From Lacinutrix sp. Bg11-31 (GTDB lineage: Bacteria > Bacteroidota > Bacteroidia > Flavobacteriales > Flavobacteriaceae): a DNA stretch of 64,000 nucleotides. The notes below the pieces were generated by a model. It saw nothing but the letters and a program-made list of their open reading frames with translations, did no database searches and had not been told where the DNA came from. Position 1 is the first letter of the stretch. Each line of letters starts with the position of its first letter. The DNA lies in the NCBI RefSeq assembly GCF_002831665.1, contig NZ_CP025118.1, positions 1,364,001 to 1,428,000 on the forward strand, read 5' to 3'. Below are positions 19,131-28,120 of the stretch, in pieces. A program made the position numbers and the translations under genes.

Positions 19131-19427
19131 ATGTTTGTAAGAATTGTGAAATTGAGTTTTGCTGAAGAAAATATTGAGCAATTTCTCGCTAATTTTGAAA
19201 CTGTAAAACAAAAAATACGCAACTTTAAAGGTTGCCAGTTTCTTGAATTATATCAAGACAAAAACAATACAAATATTTTTTTTACTTATAGTTATTGGGC
19301 TACTGAAGACGATTTAAATAACTACAGACATTCTGATTTATTTAAAGGTATTTGGGCAGAAACAAAACCCATGTTTAATGCTAAGCCTGAAGCTTGGAGT
19401 GTGGATAAACTGGAGAGTTTGGCATAG
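19131..19427 (+). CDS. Small antibiotic-biosynthesis-monooxygenase (ABM) domain protein
   Basis: A 98-residue ferredoxin-like ABM-fold protein: MFVRIVKLSFAEENIEQFL, then FKGCQFLELYQDKNNTN and FFTYSYWATEDDLNNYRHSDLF. Members include quinol monooxygenases and haem-degrading enzymes; the substrate here is unknown. It is encoded between the SAM hydrolase and an SDR gene, all on the plus strand. The tandem repeat ends six bases before its ATG. Confidence 0.8.
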   Translation: MFVRIVKLSFAEENIEQFLANFETVKQKIRNFKGCQFLELYQDKNNTNIFFTYSYWATEDDLNNYRHSDLFKGIWAETKPMFNAKPEAWSVDKLESLA

Positions 19428-19535
19428 TAAACTACGATTAATGAATTTTAAATTATGAAATTGATTTAACCCTATTTACTGGTAGTCGTTATTTTAGAAA
19501 AAACAAGAAGAATGAGTAAAATTTATTTTTAACCT

Positions 19536-20330
19536 ATGAGTTTCACGGATAAAGTTATTTGGATTACTGGAGCATCGTCTGGAATAGGCAAACATTTAGC
19601 TATTGAATGTTCTAATCTAAATGCAAAACTTATTCTATCTTCAAGAAACATAGAAGCTTTAAAAGCGGTTAAAACACTCTGTAAAAACCCACTAAACGTT
19701 AAATTAATTACATTAGATTTAGAAGATTATACTACTTTTAAAACTAAGGTAACCGAAGCCATTTCTTGTTTTGGCTCTATAGATATTCTAGTAAACAATG
19801 GAGGTATTAGCCAACGTTCTTTAGCACAAGAAACAAGCATTGACGTAGACAAACGTATAATGGATGTTAATTACTTAGGAAGTGTTGCTTTAACAAAAAC
19901 GCTTTTACCTCTTTTTATTGAGCAACAAAGTGGCCATTTTGTTGTTACTACAAGTATAGTTGGCAAAATTGGTACACCATTACGTTCTAGTTATGCTGCG
20001 AGTAAACATGCTTTACATGGTTTTTTTGATAGTTTACGAGCAGAAATACACACAAACAATATAGCTGTAACTTTGGTTTGCCCTGGTTTTGTTAACACCA
20101 ATATATCTTTAAACGCTTTAACAGGTAATGGCAAAGCACAAAATAAAATGGATAATGCTACCAAAAATGGATTAGCGCCAGAACGTTTTGCCCAGTTAAT
20201 GGCTAAAGCAATATATAAAAAGAAGCAAGAAGTTTATATTGCTGGTTTTAAAGAAAAACTAGGCATTTATACAAAACGCTTTTTTCCAAAATTGTTATCT
20301 AAAATGATACGTAAATTAAGCGTAACATAA
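19536..20330 (+). CDS. Short-chain dehydrogenase/reductase (SDR)
   Basis: A 264-residue classical SDR. The NAD(P) motif TGASSGIG lies at residues 11-18, NNGG at about 87-90, the catalytic Ser in VVTTSIVGKIG (about 137-147) and YAASKHALHG (about 152-161) gives Tyr and Lys. CPGFVNTNI follows, as usual. Substrate unknown. It lies 37 bases before gldFG but has no obvious motility role. Confidence 0.9.
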   Translation: MSFTDKVIWITGASSGIGKHLAIECSNLNAKLILSSRNIEALKAVKTLCKNPLNVKLITLDLEDYTTFKTKVTEAISCFGSIDILVNNGGISQRSLAQETSIDVDKRIMDVNYLGSVALTKTLLPLFIEQQSGHFVVTTSIVGKIGTPLRSSYAASKHALHGFFDSLRAEIHTNNIAVTLVCPGFVNTNISLNALTGNGKAQNKMDNATKNGLAPERFAQLMAKAIYKKKQEVYIAGFKEKLGIYTKRFFPKLLSKMIRKLSVT

Positions 20331-20367
20331 ATTTAGTAAGTACTTTTACAAAAATATTAAAATTTAA

Positions 20368-22761
20368 ATGCTAGCACTCTTAAAAAAAGAAATAAACTCA
20401 TTCTTCGCTTCACCAATTGGTTATTTGGTGATTGCTATATTCTTATTATTAAATGGCTTGTTTTTATGGCTATTTAAAGGAGAATTTAATATTTTAGATT
20501 ATGGTTTTGCAGACCTTTCTTCTTTCTTTCTACTTGCACCTTGGATTCTTATTTTCCTTATTCCTGCTGTAACTATGCGTAGTTTTAGCGATGAGAAAAA
20601 ACAAGGAACTTTAGAGCTTTTATTAACCAAACCAATCTCGAATTTACAAATTGTACTCGGTAAATATTTTGGTGCTTTTTTATTAATAGTTATTGCGCTT
20701 ATTCCCACACTTCTTTATGTCTATACGGTTAACCAATTAGGCAAACCTGTAGGTAATTTAGATGTTGGGAGTACTTTAGGTTCCTATTTTGGACTCTTAT
20801 TTTTAGTCGCTGCTTACACAGCCATTGGCATCTTCTCCTCTACTCTAAGCGATAACCAGATTGTGGCTTTTATTATAGCCGTTTTTCTTTGCTTCTTATT
20901 TTATGTCGGTTTCGAAGGTTTAGCAGATGTTTTAGGTGGTTTTGTAGAACAAATAGGCATGGCTTCTCATTTTAAAAGTATGAGTCGTGGCGTTTTAGAT
21001 ACGCGAGATATTATTTACTTTTTAAGTGTTACAGTATTATTTATCTTTTTAACTGTAAAGCGTATTAATGCAGAAGGTTCTCAACCTGTAAAATGGTTGC
21101 ATCTTGCAATAATACCAATAGCATTAATTGTTTTAAATATTATTAGTTCTTCTTTCTACCAGCGTTTTGACTTGACTTCAGACAGTCGTTACACTTTAAA
21201 CAAAGCCTCTTTAAACGTGGTTAAAGATGTTGATTCTCCAATAGTAATCGATGTGTTTTTAGAAGGAGACGATTTTCCTTCTGAATTTAGAAGACTCCAA
21301 ACTGAAACAAAACAATTGTTAGAAGAGTTTACAGCCTATAATAGTAATATAAAATTCAATTTTATAAATCCTATTGAAGACGAAGCGACTAGAGATCGTG
21401 CTATTGCTCAACTTACAGAACGTGGTTTAACACCAATGCAATTAAGCGTTCAAGAAAATGGAAAGCAATCGCAACGTGTTATTATTCCTTGGGCTTTGGC
21501 TAGTTATAATAATCAAACGGTAGATATTCCTTTAGTTAAATACAAAGTAAATGCAAACCAGCAAGAGTTAGTTACTAATTCTGTACAGCATTTAGAATAT
21601 GCTTTTGCCGATGGTTTAAGTAAACTTATAAACCCTAAAAAGAGGAAAATTGCTGTTTTAAAAGGAAATGCAGAATTACCAGATATTAAGATTGCAGACT
21701 TTCTAAAAACACTTGGTCAATACTATTACATTGCTCCTTTTACGTTGGATAGTGTTGCTACAAACCCACAAAAGGCATCTAAATCTTTAAACACTTACGA
21801 TTTAGTAATTGCTGCAAAACCAACAGAAGCATTTTCTGAAGAAGAAAAATATGTACTTGATCAATACACCATGAATGGAGGAAAAAGCCTTTGGCTTATA
21901 GACCAAATTAACATGGAAAAAGATAGCCTATTTAACCCTCAAGGTATGAACGTTGCAGTACCTCGTGATTTAAATTTAACGAACTTCTTTTTTAAATATG
22001 GTGCACGAATAAACCCATTATTAACAAGTGTTAAGAGTCAAAACATTGGAAGGATAACTTTAGAAACAGGTCAAGATGAAAGTTTAAAGCTTCAACATTT
22101 CCGTTGGCCTTATTCGCCTTTGGCTTTAAGCGATATAAATCATCCTATTACAAACAATATAAACTTTGTTAAGTTTGATTTTGCAAACCAAATAGACACG
22201 CTTAAAAACGATATAAAGAAGACTATTCTACTTAAAAGTGATATGCCAAGTCGTTTAGAAGGTGCTCCAAAAGAAATTAGTTTAAGTTTTGCTTTACAAG
22301 AACCGCCTTCAGAATTATTTACAAAAGACAGGCAGAATCTTGCAGTACTATTGGAAGGTGAATTTACCTCGGTTTACAACAATCGTGTAAAGCCTATTAA
22401 GCTTGAAAATGATAAAACTAAAAGCTCTGAAACTAAAATGATTATTGTAGCAGATGGCGATGTTATTAAAAATGATTTAGACAAAGGAAGGCCAACCGCT
22501 TTAGGATTCGATAAATGGACAAAAGAAACGTATGGAAACAAAGAATTCTTACTAAACGCTGTTAACTATCTTTTAGACGATGACGGACTTATAAACATTC
22601 GAAGCAAAGAAGTAAAAGTTGCTTTCTTGGATCAAGCAAAGATTGCAAAAGAAAAAACGAAATGGCAAACCATAAATATTGTATTGCCTTTATTGCTTTT
22701 AGGCTTGTTTGGGTTTGTTTTTAACTTTTTAAGAAAACGTAAATACGCTAAAAAGGCTTAA
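20368..22761 (+). CDS. gldFG: Fused GldF-GldG gliding-motility ABC transporter component
   Basis: A 797-residue protein. Residues 1 to about 238 are the GldF permease (MLALLKKEINSFFASPIGYL and FSDEKKQGTLELLLTKPIS, with six membrane helices). From about residue 245 the sequence continues directly into GldG, with a membrane helix, the SRYTLNKASLNVV segment, a long soluble part and a final membrane helix before RKRKYAKKA. In Flavobacterium johnsoniae these are separate proteins of about 240 and 560 residues, and the sum fits this length. They work with the ATPase GldA, which is not in this window. No stop or frameshift separates the two parts. Confidence 0.9.
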   Translation: MLALLKKEINSFFASPIGYLVIAIFLLLNGLFLWLFKGEFNILDYGFADLSSFFLLAPWILIFLIPAVTMRSFSDEKKQGTLELLLTKPISNLQIVLGKYFGAFLLIVIALIPTLLYVYTVNQLGKPVGNLDVGSTLGSYFGLLFLVAAYTAIGIFSSTLSDNQIVAFIIAVFLCFLFYVGFEGLADVLGGFVEQIGMASHFKSMSRGVLDTRDIIYFLSVTVLFIFLTVKRINAEGSQPVKWLHLAIIPIALIVLNIISSSFYQRFDLTSDSRYTLNKASLNVVKDVDSPIVIDVFLEGDDFPSEFRRLQTETKQLLEEFTAYNSNIKFNFINPIEDEATRDRAIAQLTERGLTPMQLSVQENGKQSQRVIIPWALASYNNQTVDIPLVKYKVNANQQELVTNSVQHLEYAFADGLSKLINPKKRKIAVLKGNAELPDIKIADFLKTLGQYYYIAPFTLDSVATNPQKASKSLNTYDLVIAAKPTEAFSEEEKYVLDQYTMNGGKSLWLIDQINMEKDSLFNPQGMNVAVPRDLNLTNFFFKYGARINPLLTSVKSQNIGRITLETGQDESLKLQHFRWPYSPLALSDINHPITNNINFVKFDFANQIDTLKNDIKKTILLKSDMPSRLEGAPKEISLSFALQEPPSELFTKDRQNLAVLLEGEFTSVYNNRVKPIKLENDKTKSSETKMIIVADGDVIKNDLDKGRPTALGFDKWTKETYGNKEFLLNAVNYLLDDDGLINIRSKEVKVAFLDQAKIAKEKTKWQTINIVLPLLLLGLFGFVFNFLRKRKYAKKA

Positions 22762-22838
22762 AATTAGCATTGTCTTTTTTTTATTTTTGTAAAAAAAATC
22801 TGTTAATAAGTTTGTTTCTGTTTTAGACTGTTAAACTC

Positions 22839-22846
22839 TATATTTG
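22839..22846 (+). promoter_or_regulatory. Candidate promoter -7 box for dnaN
   Basis: TATATTTG matches the Bacteroidota sigma-A -7 consensus TAnnTTTG. A TTG at 22812-22814 is the likely -33 element, with slightly long spacing (24 bases). It stands 83 bases before the dnaN ATG. Confidence 0.5.
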
Positions 22847-22928
22847 TAGTAAGATTAAGTTTGTTTTATATTCATTTATCAACCATTCTTAAAACCATAA
22901 TACAGACCATAAATACCACATAAATAAG

Positions 22929-24047
22929 ATGAAATTTATAGTATCAAGTACATATTTACTTAAGCAATTACAAGTATTAGGAGGTGTAATTAATAGCTCT
23001 AATACTTTACCAATTTTAGATAATTTCCTTTTTGATATTGAAGATAACTCACTAACTGTTTCAGCAAGTGATTTAGAAACAACAATGTCTTCTAAATTAG
23101 ATATTGAAAGTGATAGCAAAGGAAGTGTTGCAATTCCTGCTCGTTTATTACTAGACACTTTAAAAACGTTTCCTGAACAACCGTTAACGTTTACAGTTGA
23201 AGAGAATAACACAGTAGAAATTAGCTCTAACCATGGTAAATATGCTTTAGCTTATGCAGATGGTGCTGAGTTTCCAAAAGCTGTCGCTCTAGAAGATCCT
23301 TCTAGCACAACAATAGCAGGACACATTTTAGCAACAGCTATTAGTAAAACTATTTTTGCTGCTGGAAATGATGATTTAAGACCAGTAATGAGTGGTGTTT
23401 TCTTTCAGTTTTCTACAGATAATTTAACGTTTGTAGCTACTGATGCTCACAAACTTGTTAAATATACACGTGAAGATGTTTCTGCTTCTCAAGTTGCAGA
23501 ATTTATTATGCCTAAGAAACCTTTAACATTGTTAAAAGGAATTTTATCTGCAAGTGAAGAAAATGTAACTATTGATTATAACGATTCTAACGCAAAATTC
23601 ACATTTGAGAATACTGTTTTAATTTGTCGTTTAATTGATGGAAAATATCCTAATTACGAAGCAGTAATCCCGAAGGAGAACCCGAATAAATTAAGCATCG
23701 ATCGTACTCAATTTTTAAACTCTGTAAAACGTGTTAGTATATTCTCTAATAAAACAACACACCAAATTAGATTAAAAATTGCTGGTGCAGAATTAAATAT
23801 CTCTGCCGAAGATATCGATTACTCTAATAAAGCTGAAGAACGTTTAACTTGTGATTACCAAGGAGACGATATGCAAATTGGCTTTAACTCTCGTTTCTTA
23901 ACAGAGATGTTAAACAACCTTAGTGCTACAGATGTGCAATTAGAGATGAGTATGCCTAATAGAGCTGGGATTTTAACTCCTATTGATGGATTAGATGAAG
24001 GTGAGCATGTAACAATGTTGGTGATGCCAGTGATGTTAAACAGCTAG
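22929..24047 (+). CDS. dnaN: DNA polymerase III beta sliding clamp
   Basis: A 372-residue clamp that forms a ring on DNA and tethers polymerases. It has three repeats of the clamp fold. Signatures include SSNTLPILDNFLFDIEDN near the N-terminus, DDLRPVMSGVFFQF and TDAHKLVKY in the middle domain, and the C-terminal MLVMPVMLNS. Full length. It has its own promoter-like sequence and is followed by a strong hairpin terminator. Not linked to dnaA here, which is usual for Bacteroidota. Confidence 0.97.
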   Translation: MKFIVSSTYLLKQLQVLGGVINSSNTLPILDNFLFDIEDNSLTVSASDLETTMSSKLDIESDSKGSVAIPARLLLDTLKTFPEQPLTFTVEENNTVEISSNHGKYALAYADGAEFPKAVALEDPSSTTIAGHILATAISKTIFAAGNDDLRPVMSGVFFQFSTDNLTFVATDAHKLVKYTREDVSASQVAEFIMPKKPLTLLKGILSASEENVTIDYNDSNAKFTFENTVLICRLIDGKYPNYEAVIPKENPNKLSIDRTQFLNSVKRVSIFSNKTTHQIRLKIAGAELNISAEDIDYSNKAEERLTCDYQGDDMQIGFNSRFLTEMLNNLSATDVQLEMSMPNRAGILTPIDGLDEGEHVTMLVMPVMLNS

Positions 24048-24112
24048 TTCTGTAGATTCTAAACACAACAATGAAATAAGTTTTCATTTAATAAAAAATG
24101 ACTAATATTACA

Positions 24113-24138
24113 AAACGCAACCTCTCGAGGTTGCGTTT
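24113..24138 (+). terminator. Terminator of dnaN
   Basis: An 11-bp perfect stem (AAACGCAACCT and complement) with a CTCG loop, 65 bases after dnaN. The stem is identical to that of the hairpin at 24673-24698. Confidence 0.8.
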
Positions 24139-24258
24139 AGCTTTAGAATACTACTGTAGAACGAGTAATTTTGTGTTTAATATAAATTTAATTGATGTTT
24201 GCATAGCCTAAAAAAAAATCTCTTGCGGATTTTACCATGCTAACAAATCTATAATAAA

Positions 24259-24645
24259 ATGAAACATCAAATTAAAATAATTCTATTAATACTGTCTTGT
24301 GTAACATTATTTAATTGTAGCTCAGATGATGACTCAAGTGAAAACATTAATAGTGATAATGATTTTATTGGAGAATGGTTACGTACCGACTCTACAGACA
24401 GTATTCAATATAAAATAGTTTTTACAAAACAAGTTTTAGAAAGTGACACTAGAAAAATAGGATATATTATTAGTAGTGTAACCTATAGTACTGGAGAAGC
24501 TACTTCTAGTTTAGGTGATTTTAATTGGACTATTAATAACGACATATTGACTTTAGATGATGTTGTTACAACATTTCAATTTTTATCAAATGGAGAAATT
24601 TTACTATTACCAGGTTTTTCAGAATTTGAATTTGTAAAACAATAA
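24259..24645 (+). CDS. Small lipoprotein, lipocalin-like
   Basis: A 128-residue lipoprotein. Signal peptide with lipobox LFNC (Cys20), then a serine/aspartate-rich tether (SSDDDSSENINSDND) of the kind that often sends Bacteroidota lipoproteins to the surface. The rest (FIGEWLRTDSTDSI to FEFVKQ) has the short strand pattern of lipocalin-like DUFs. Function unknown. It is bracketed by two hairpins with the same stem, so it is probably a single-gene unit. Confidence 0.75.
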   Translation: MKHQIKIILLILSCVTLFNCSSDDDSSENINSDNDFIGEWLRTDSTDSIQYKIVFTKQVLESDTRKIGYIISSVTYSTGEATSSLGDFNWTINNDILTLDDVVTTFQFLSNGEILLLPGFSEFEFVKQ

Positions 24646-24672
24646 TAAGACTTTTAAACATATATAATTAAA

Positions 24673-24698
24673 AAACGCAACCTTTTCAGGTTGCGTTT
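24673..24698. terminator. Bidirectional terminator between the lipoprotein and DUF4870 genes
   Basis: An 11-bp stem (AAACGCAACCT and complement) with a TTTC loop. T-rich sequence follows on the plus strand and a T-run on the minus strand, so it can serve both convergent genes. Confidence 0.8.
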
Positions 24699-24768
24699 CT
24701 CTTTATCTTAAAATAAAATTCAACTAACTAACAAAATTATAAGATAAAGGTATTTTGTTTATACTTAA

Positions 24769-25107
24769 CTAGTTTATAAAATTATAGCTTAATGGATAGG
24801 TTGGATTTTCACCGTTATTAGCTTTAATAGCATTAATAATTGGAAACAATACCGAAACAATACCCAATACTATAAAGCCTAATAAGCCAAGTCCAAATAA
24901 TAGAATTAAAGGAATACAAATAATAAAGTTCACAATTAAACTTAACTGAAAATTAATAATTTTCTTTCCTTGCTCGTCTATTTGGTAATTCTCATCTTTT
25001 TTAGTAAACCATATTATTAATGGCACTATTAAACCTCCAAAACCTGTAATTGCTGTTAATAATTGACTTAAATGGGTTAAAACTAATAATTGTCTATCTT
25101 CTTTCAT
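24769..25107 (-). CDS. DUF4870 (Tic20-like) membrane protein
   Basis: A 112-residue membrane protein with about three helices. The pattern LTHLSQLLTAITGFGGLIVPLIIWFTKKDE and QGKKIINFQLSLIVNFIICIPLILLFG is that of DUF4870. Its function is unknown. A single gene, convergent with the small lipoprotein gene. Confidence 0.88.
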   Translation of the reverse strand: MKEDRQLLVLTHLSQLLTAITGFGGLIVPLIIWFTKKDENYQIDEQGKKIINFQLSLIVNFIICIPLILLFGLGLLGFIVLGIVSVLFPIINAIKANNGENPTYPLSYNFIN

Positions 25108-25627
25108 AGCGTTTTGATTTAGTATGCTGAAATAAATACAGCTGATTGATTGATACTAATAAGACGCATGAACTTATAAAATGTTACAAGAAAACAGAAA
25201 AATCTACTTTTTATTTATAGTTTCACTAAAGAAACTCTCTCTTAAAACAGCGTAAATCAATTAAATAAAACACTACTGTTTTTTTAAAAAGCGTAAAAAC
25301 ATAAAACAACGTGAAACATTTAAATGGTAAGACACTACGCGCTGGAAAAGAAAAAACTTCAATTTACATTCTATCGTTGCTTTTTATGTTTGCTCTTTAG
25401 TTTTAGTTGTCGCTTTTAATAACTCAATAATGCTTTTTAACTAGTTAAAGCATGTACTTTATATATATCTATGACGAATTTCACATCCGAGTATATTTGC
25501 GTTAGCGATTGAACGGTTTGTTTGAGCTCCTTTTTGCTTTTCGCAAAAAGAGCGAGTAGTGAAAGCGCGACCCTTGTGGTATCGCCCAAATTTATATGTT
25601 TAATATTTTAAAAAGGAAAAACAGCTT
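25108..25627. other. 520-base spacer with one structured element
   Basis: No convincing gene was found between DUF4870 and the sulfur operon. The left 380 bases are AT-rich and featureless to my reading. The right end holds the hairpin element at 25505-25585. Confidence 0.6.
25505..25585. ncRNA. Conserved-looking intergenic hairpin element, copy B
   Basis: Ends pair (GCGAT 25505-25509 with ATCGC 25581-25585). The inner stem is GCT-C-CTTTTTGC (25526-25537) with GCAAAAAGAGC (25543-25553), with C529 bulged. Blocks ATTGAACGG and AGTGAAAGC correspond to ATTGTAACGG and AGTGGAAAGC in copy A at 17059-17128. It lies just downstream of the sulfur operon, as copy A lies downstream of phoH. Confidence 0.5.
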
Positions 25628-26044
25628 TTAATGTGGCAACTTATTTTTTAAAGCTCCATAAACAAAAGTCCCTAAAAGTGCGCCTAGAATTAAAACTATT
25701 ATACTTGGTAACATTGTACCTAACAACACATACATTGGTCCTGGACATGCTCCTGAAAGCGCCCAACCTAAACCGAAAATAATACCTCCAGCAATGTATC
25801 TTGTGAAGCTTTTTTCTTTTGGGTCAATGGTAATATTTTTTCCACTGAAATCTTTGGCTTCTGAGTGTTTTATGTACTTGATAATAATGATTCCTAAAGC
25901 AATAGCAGAGCCAATAATACCATACATGTGAAAGCTTTTAAACTGAAACATTTCGTAAATACGAAACCATGAAGCAACTTCTGACTTAATAAATAATATG
26001 CCTAAAAATAAACCGATACCGAAAAATGATAGAAATTTCTTCAT
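25628..26044 (-). CDS. YeeE/YedE-type sulfur transporter half (DUF6691)
   Basis: A 138-residue membrane protein with about four helices. GLGWALSGACPGPMYVLLGT (about residues 93-112) carries the conserved Cys of YeeE/YedE channels. It begins one base after the stop of a second, longer half at 26046-26600. Together they probably form one pore that takes up thiosulfate or a related sulfur compound. Confidence 0.88.
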   Translation of the reverse strand: MKKFLSFFGIGLFLGILFIKSEVASWFRIYEMFQFKSFHMYGIIGSAIALGIIIIKYIKHSEAKDFSGKNITIDPKEKSFTRYIAGGIIFGLGWALSGACPGPMYVLLGTMLPSIIVLILGALLGTFVYGALKNKLPH

Positions 26045-26045
26045 A

Positions 26046-26600
26046 TTAAAAAATTAAAGGAAATATTAAATGAACCATTACTAATCCACCAATAAAAAAG
26101 CCTATTACAGCTATTAAAGATGGTAATTGTAAATTACTTAAACCAGAAATGGCGTGTCCAGAAGTACAACCTCCTGCATAACGTGCTCCAAAGCCAACTA
26201 AGAATCCTCCAATTAATAGTATTGCAAATCCTTTTACGGTTAATAAGCTTTCTAAACTAAATAACTCGGTTGGTAAAAAAGCTGTATTTGTACTATTGAT
26301 ACCAAGTTCTTGAAGTTGTGCAACTACGTCTGGGTTTATTTGTGGAGCAGTTGGAGATAGAAATTGTAAGGCTATAAATCCACCTAGAATTGTTCCTACT
26401 ACTACATATAAATTCCATGCGTCTTTTTTCCAATCGAATTTAAAAAAGTTGGCTAATTTTCCTGCGCCTGCAATAGAACACATGGTTTTTAAATTTGAAG
26501 ACATTCCGAATTTTTTACCCATTTTTATGAGTAAGAACATAGTAAATGCAATTAATGGTCCAGCCACATACCATGGCCAAGTGTTGTAAATTAAATCCAT
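26046..26600 (-). CDS. YeeE/YedE-type sulfur transporter half
   Basis: A 184-residue membrane protein with about five helices and the conserved Cys motif [16 protein letters not shown] (about residues 140-155). It starts 9 bases after the stop of the persulfide dioxygenase-rhodanese gene and is directly followed by the DUF6691 half. Confidence 0.9.
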   Translation of the reverse strand: MDLIYNTWPWYVAGPLIAFTMFLLIKMGKKFGMSSNLKTMCSIAGAGKLANFFKFDWKKDAWNLYVVVGTILGGFIALQFLSPTAPQINPDVVAQLQELGINSTNTAFLPTELFSLESLLTVKGFAILLIGGFLVGFGARYAGGCTSGHAISGLSNLQLPSLIAVIGFFIGGLVMVHLIFPLIF

Positions 26601-26609
26601 TTAGTATTA

Positions 26610-28025
26610 TTACTTTTTAAGCGTTGTTGGGCATATAAAGTCTGAAATTGTAATACCCGCTTTTTTAATGGCTCCCATTCCTCCTGCTATGTCTACTAAA
26701 TTATGAATGCCTCTACTTTTTAAAATAGAAGCTGCTATTACAGAACGATAACCACCTGCACAATGCACATAAAAAGGTTCGTTTTTTGGGAATTCTGATA
26801 AATGTTCGTTTAAATTATCTAAAGGTGTGAAATTTGCATTTTCAATATGTCCTGCAATAAACTCTCCTTCTTTTCTTACGTCGAACACTGGAATATTTTC
26901 TTTTTCTAATCTGCTTTTAAATTCGTCGGCTGAAATAGAGATTAGGTCGTCTGTTTCTTTTCCTGCAGCTTCCCAAGCCTGAAAACCTCCTTCTAAATAT
27001 CCTAAAGTATTATCGAAACCTACACGAGATAACCTTGTAATGGCTTCTTCTTCGTTTCCTTTATCTACAACCAATAATAAGGGTTGCTTTACATCTGCAA
27101 TTAAGGCTCCAACCCAAGGAGCAAAGCCGCCTTTTAGTCCAATAAAAATTGAACGTGGAATGTGGCCTTTTATAAATTCTGATTGATGACGCACATCTAA
27201 AACTAGTGCTTCAGTTTCGTTAGCTGCAGCTTCAAAAGCATCTGGAGATAGAGCTTTTGAACCTTTCTCGATTACCTTATCTATATCTTCGTAACCTTCC
27301 TTATTCATTTTTACATTTAAAGGAAAATATTTTGGTGGTGGTAATAAACCATCTGTAACTTCTTTTATAAATTCTGCTTTAGTCATATCTGCACGTAAAG
27401 CGTAATTCATTTGTTTTTGGTTACCCAAAGTGTCTACCGTTTCTTTCATCATGTTTTTTCCACATGCTGAACCTGCTCCATGTCCTGGATAGACTGTAAC
27501 ATCGTCTGCAAGTGGCATAATTTTAGTACGAAGACTATCGAAAGATAAACCTGCAAGATCTTCCATAGTCATATCTGCTGCTTTTTGTGCTAAATCTGGT
27601 CTCCCAACATCTCCTAAAAACAAGGTGTCTCCACTAAAAATGGCGTGATCTTTTCCGTTTTCATCTTTTAACAAATACGTTGTGCTTTCCATAGTATGAC
27701 CAGGAGTGTGCAATGCTGTTATGGTTACTTTTCCTAGTTTAAACACTTGATCTTCTTTAGCAATAATAGCGTCGAAAGAAGGGTTTGCTGTTGGTCCATA
27801 AACAATTGGAGCTCCAGTTTCTTTAGATAACGTTACATGTCCTGAAACGAAATCTGCATGAAAATGTGTTTCGAAAATGTATTTAATCTTAGCTTTATTT
27901 TTTTCCGCTTTAGCGATATAACCTTTAACCTCACGTAAAGGATCTATAATTGCTACTTCGCCTTCACTCTCTATGTAATATGCGCCTTGTGCAAGGCAAC
28001 CTGTATATATTTGTTCTATTTTCAT
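26610..28025 (-). CDS. Persulfide dioxygenase-like MBL hydrolase fused to two rhodanese domains
   Basis: A 471-residue cytosolic enzyme. The N-terminal metallo-beta-lactamase domain has H54, H56, D58 and H63 (THFHADFVSGH), PGHTMES, SGDTLFLGDVGRPDL and YPGHGAGSACG, as in ETHE1-like persulfide dioxygenases that oxidise glutathione persulfide to sulfite. Two rhodanese domains follow. The first (about 265-355) lacks the catalytic Cys (LLLVVDKGNEE), and the second (about 370-465) has Cys422 in VHCAGGYRS. It is central to the sulfide/persulfide operon, with the sulfite exporter-like gene upstream and sulfur channels downstream. Confidence 0.9.
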   Translation of the reverse strand: MKIEQIYTGCLAQGAYYIESEGEVAIIDPLREVKGYIAKAEKNKAKIKYIFETHFHADFVSGHVTLSKETGAPIVYGPTANPSFDAIIAKEDQVFKLGKVTITALHTPGHTMESTTYLLKDENGKDHAIFSGDTLFLGDVGRPDLAQKAADMTMEDLAGLSFDSLRTKIMPLADDVTVYPGHGAGSACGKNMMKETVDTLGNQKQMNYALRADMTKAEFIKEVTDGLLPPPKYFPLNVKMNKEGYEDIDKVIEKGSKALSPDAFEAAANETEALVLDVRHQSEFIKGHIPRSIFIGLKGGFAPWVGALIADVKQPLLLVVDKGNEEEAITRLSRVGFDNTLGYLEGGFQAWEAAGKETDDLISISADEFKSRLEKENIPVFDVRKEGEFIAGHIENANFTPLDNLNEHLSEFPKNEPFYVHCAGGYRSVIAASILKSRGIHNLVDIAGGMGAIKKAGITISDFICPTTLKK

Positions 28026-28120
28026 TTTAATTCTATTTTAAATTTCGCAAAAAACGCATTCGTTTCGGGCTATATTTATTTTTAATTTTTCAAATTTACT
28101 AATGTTTTAAATTTCTATAC

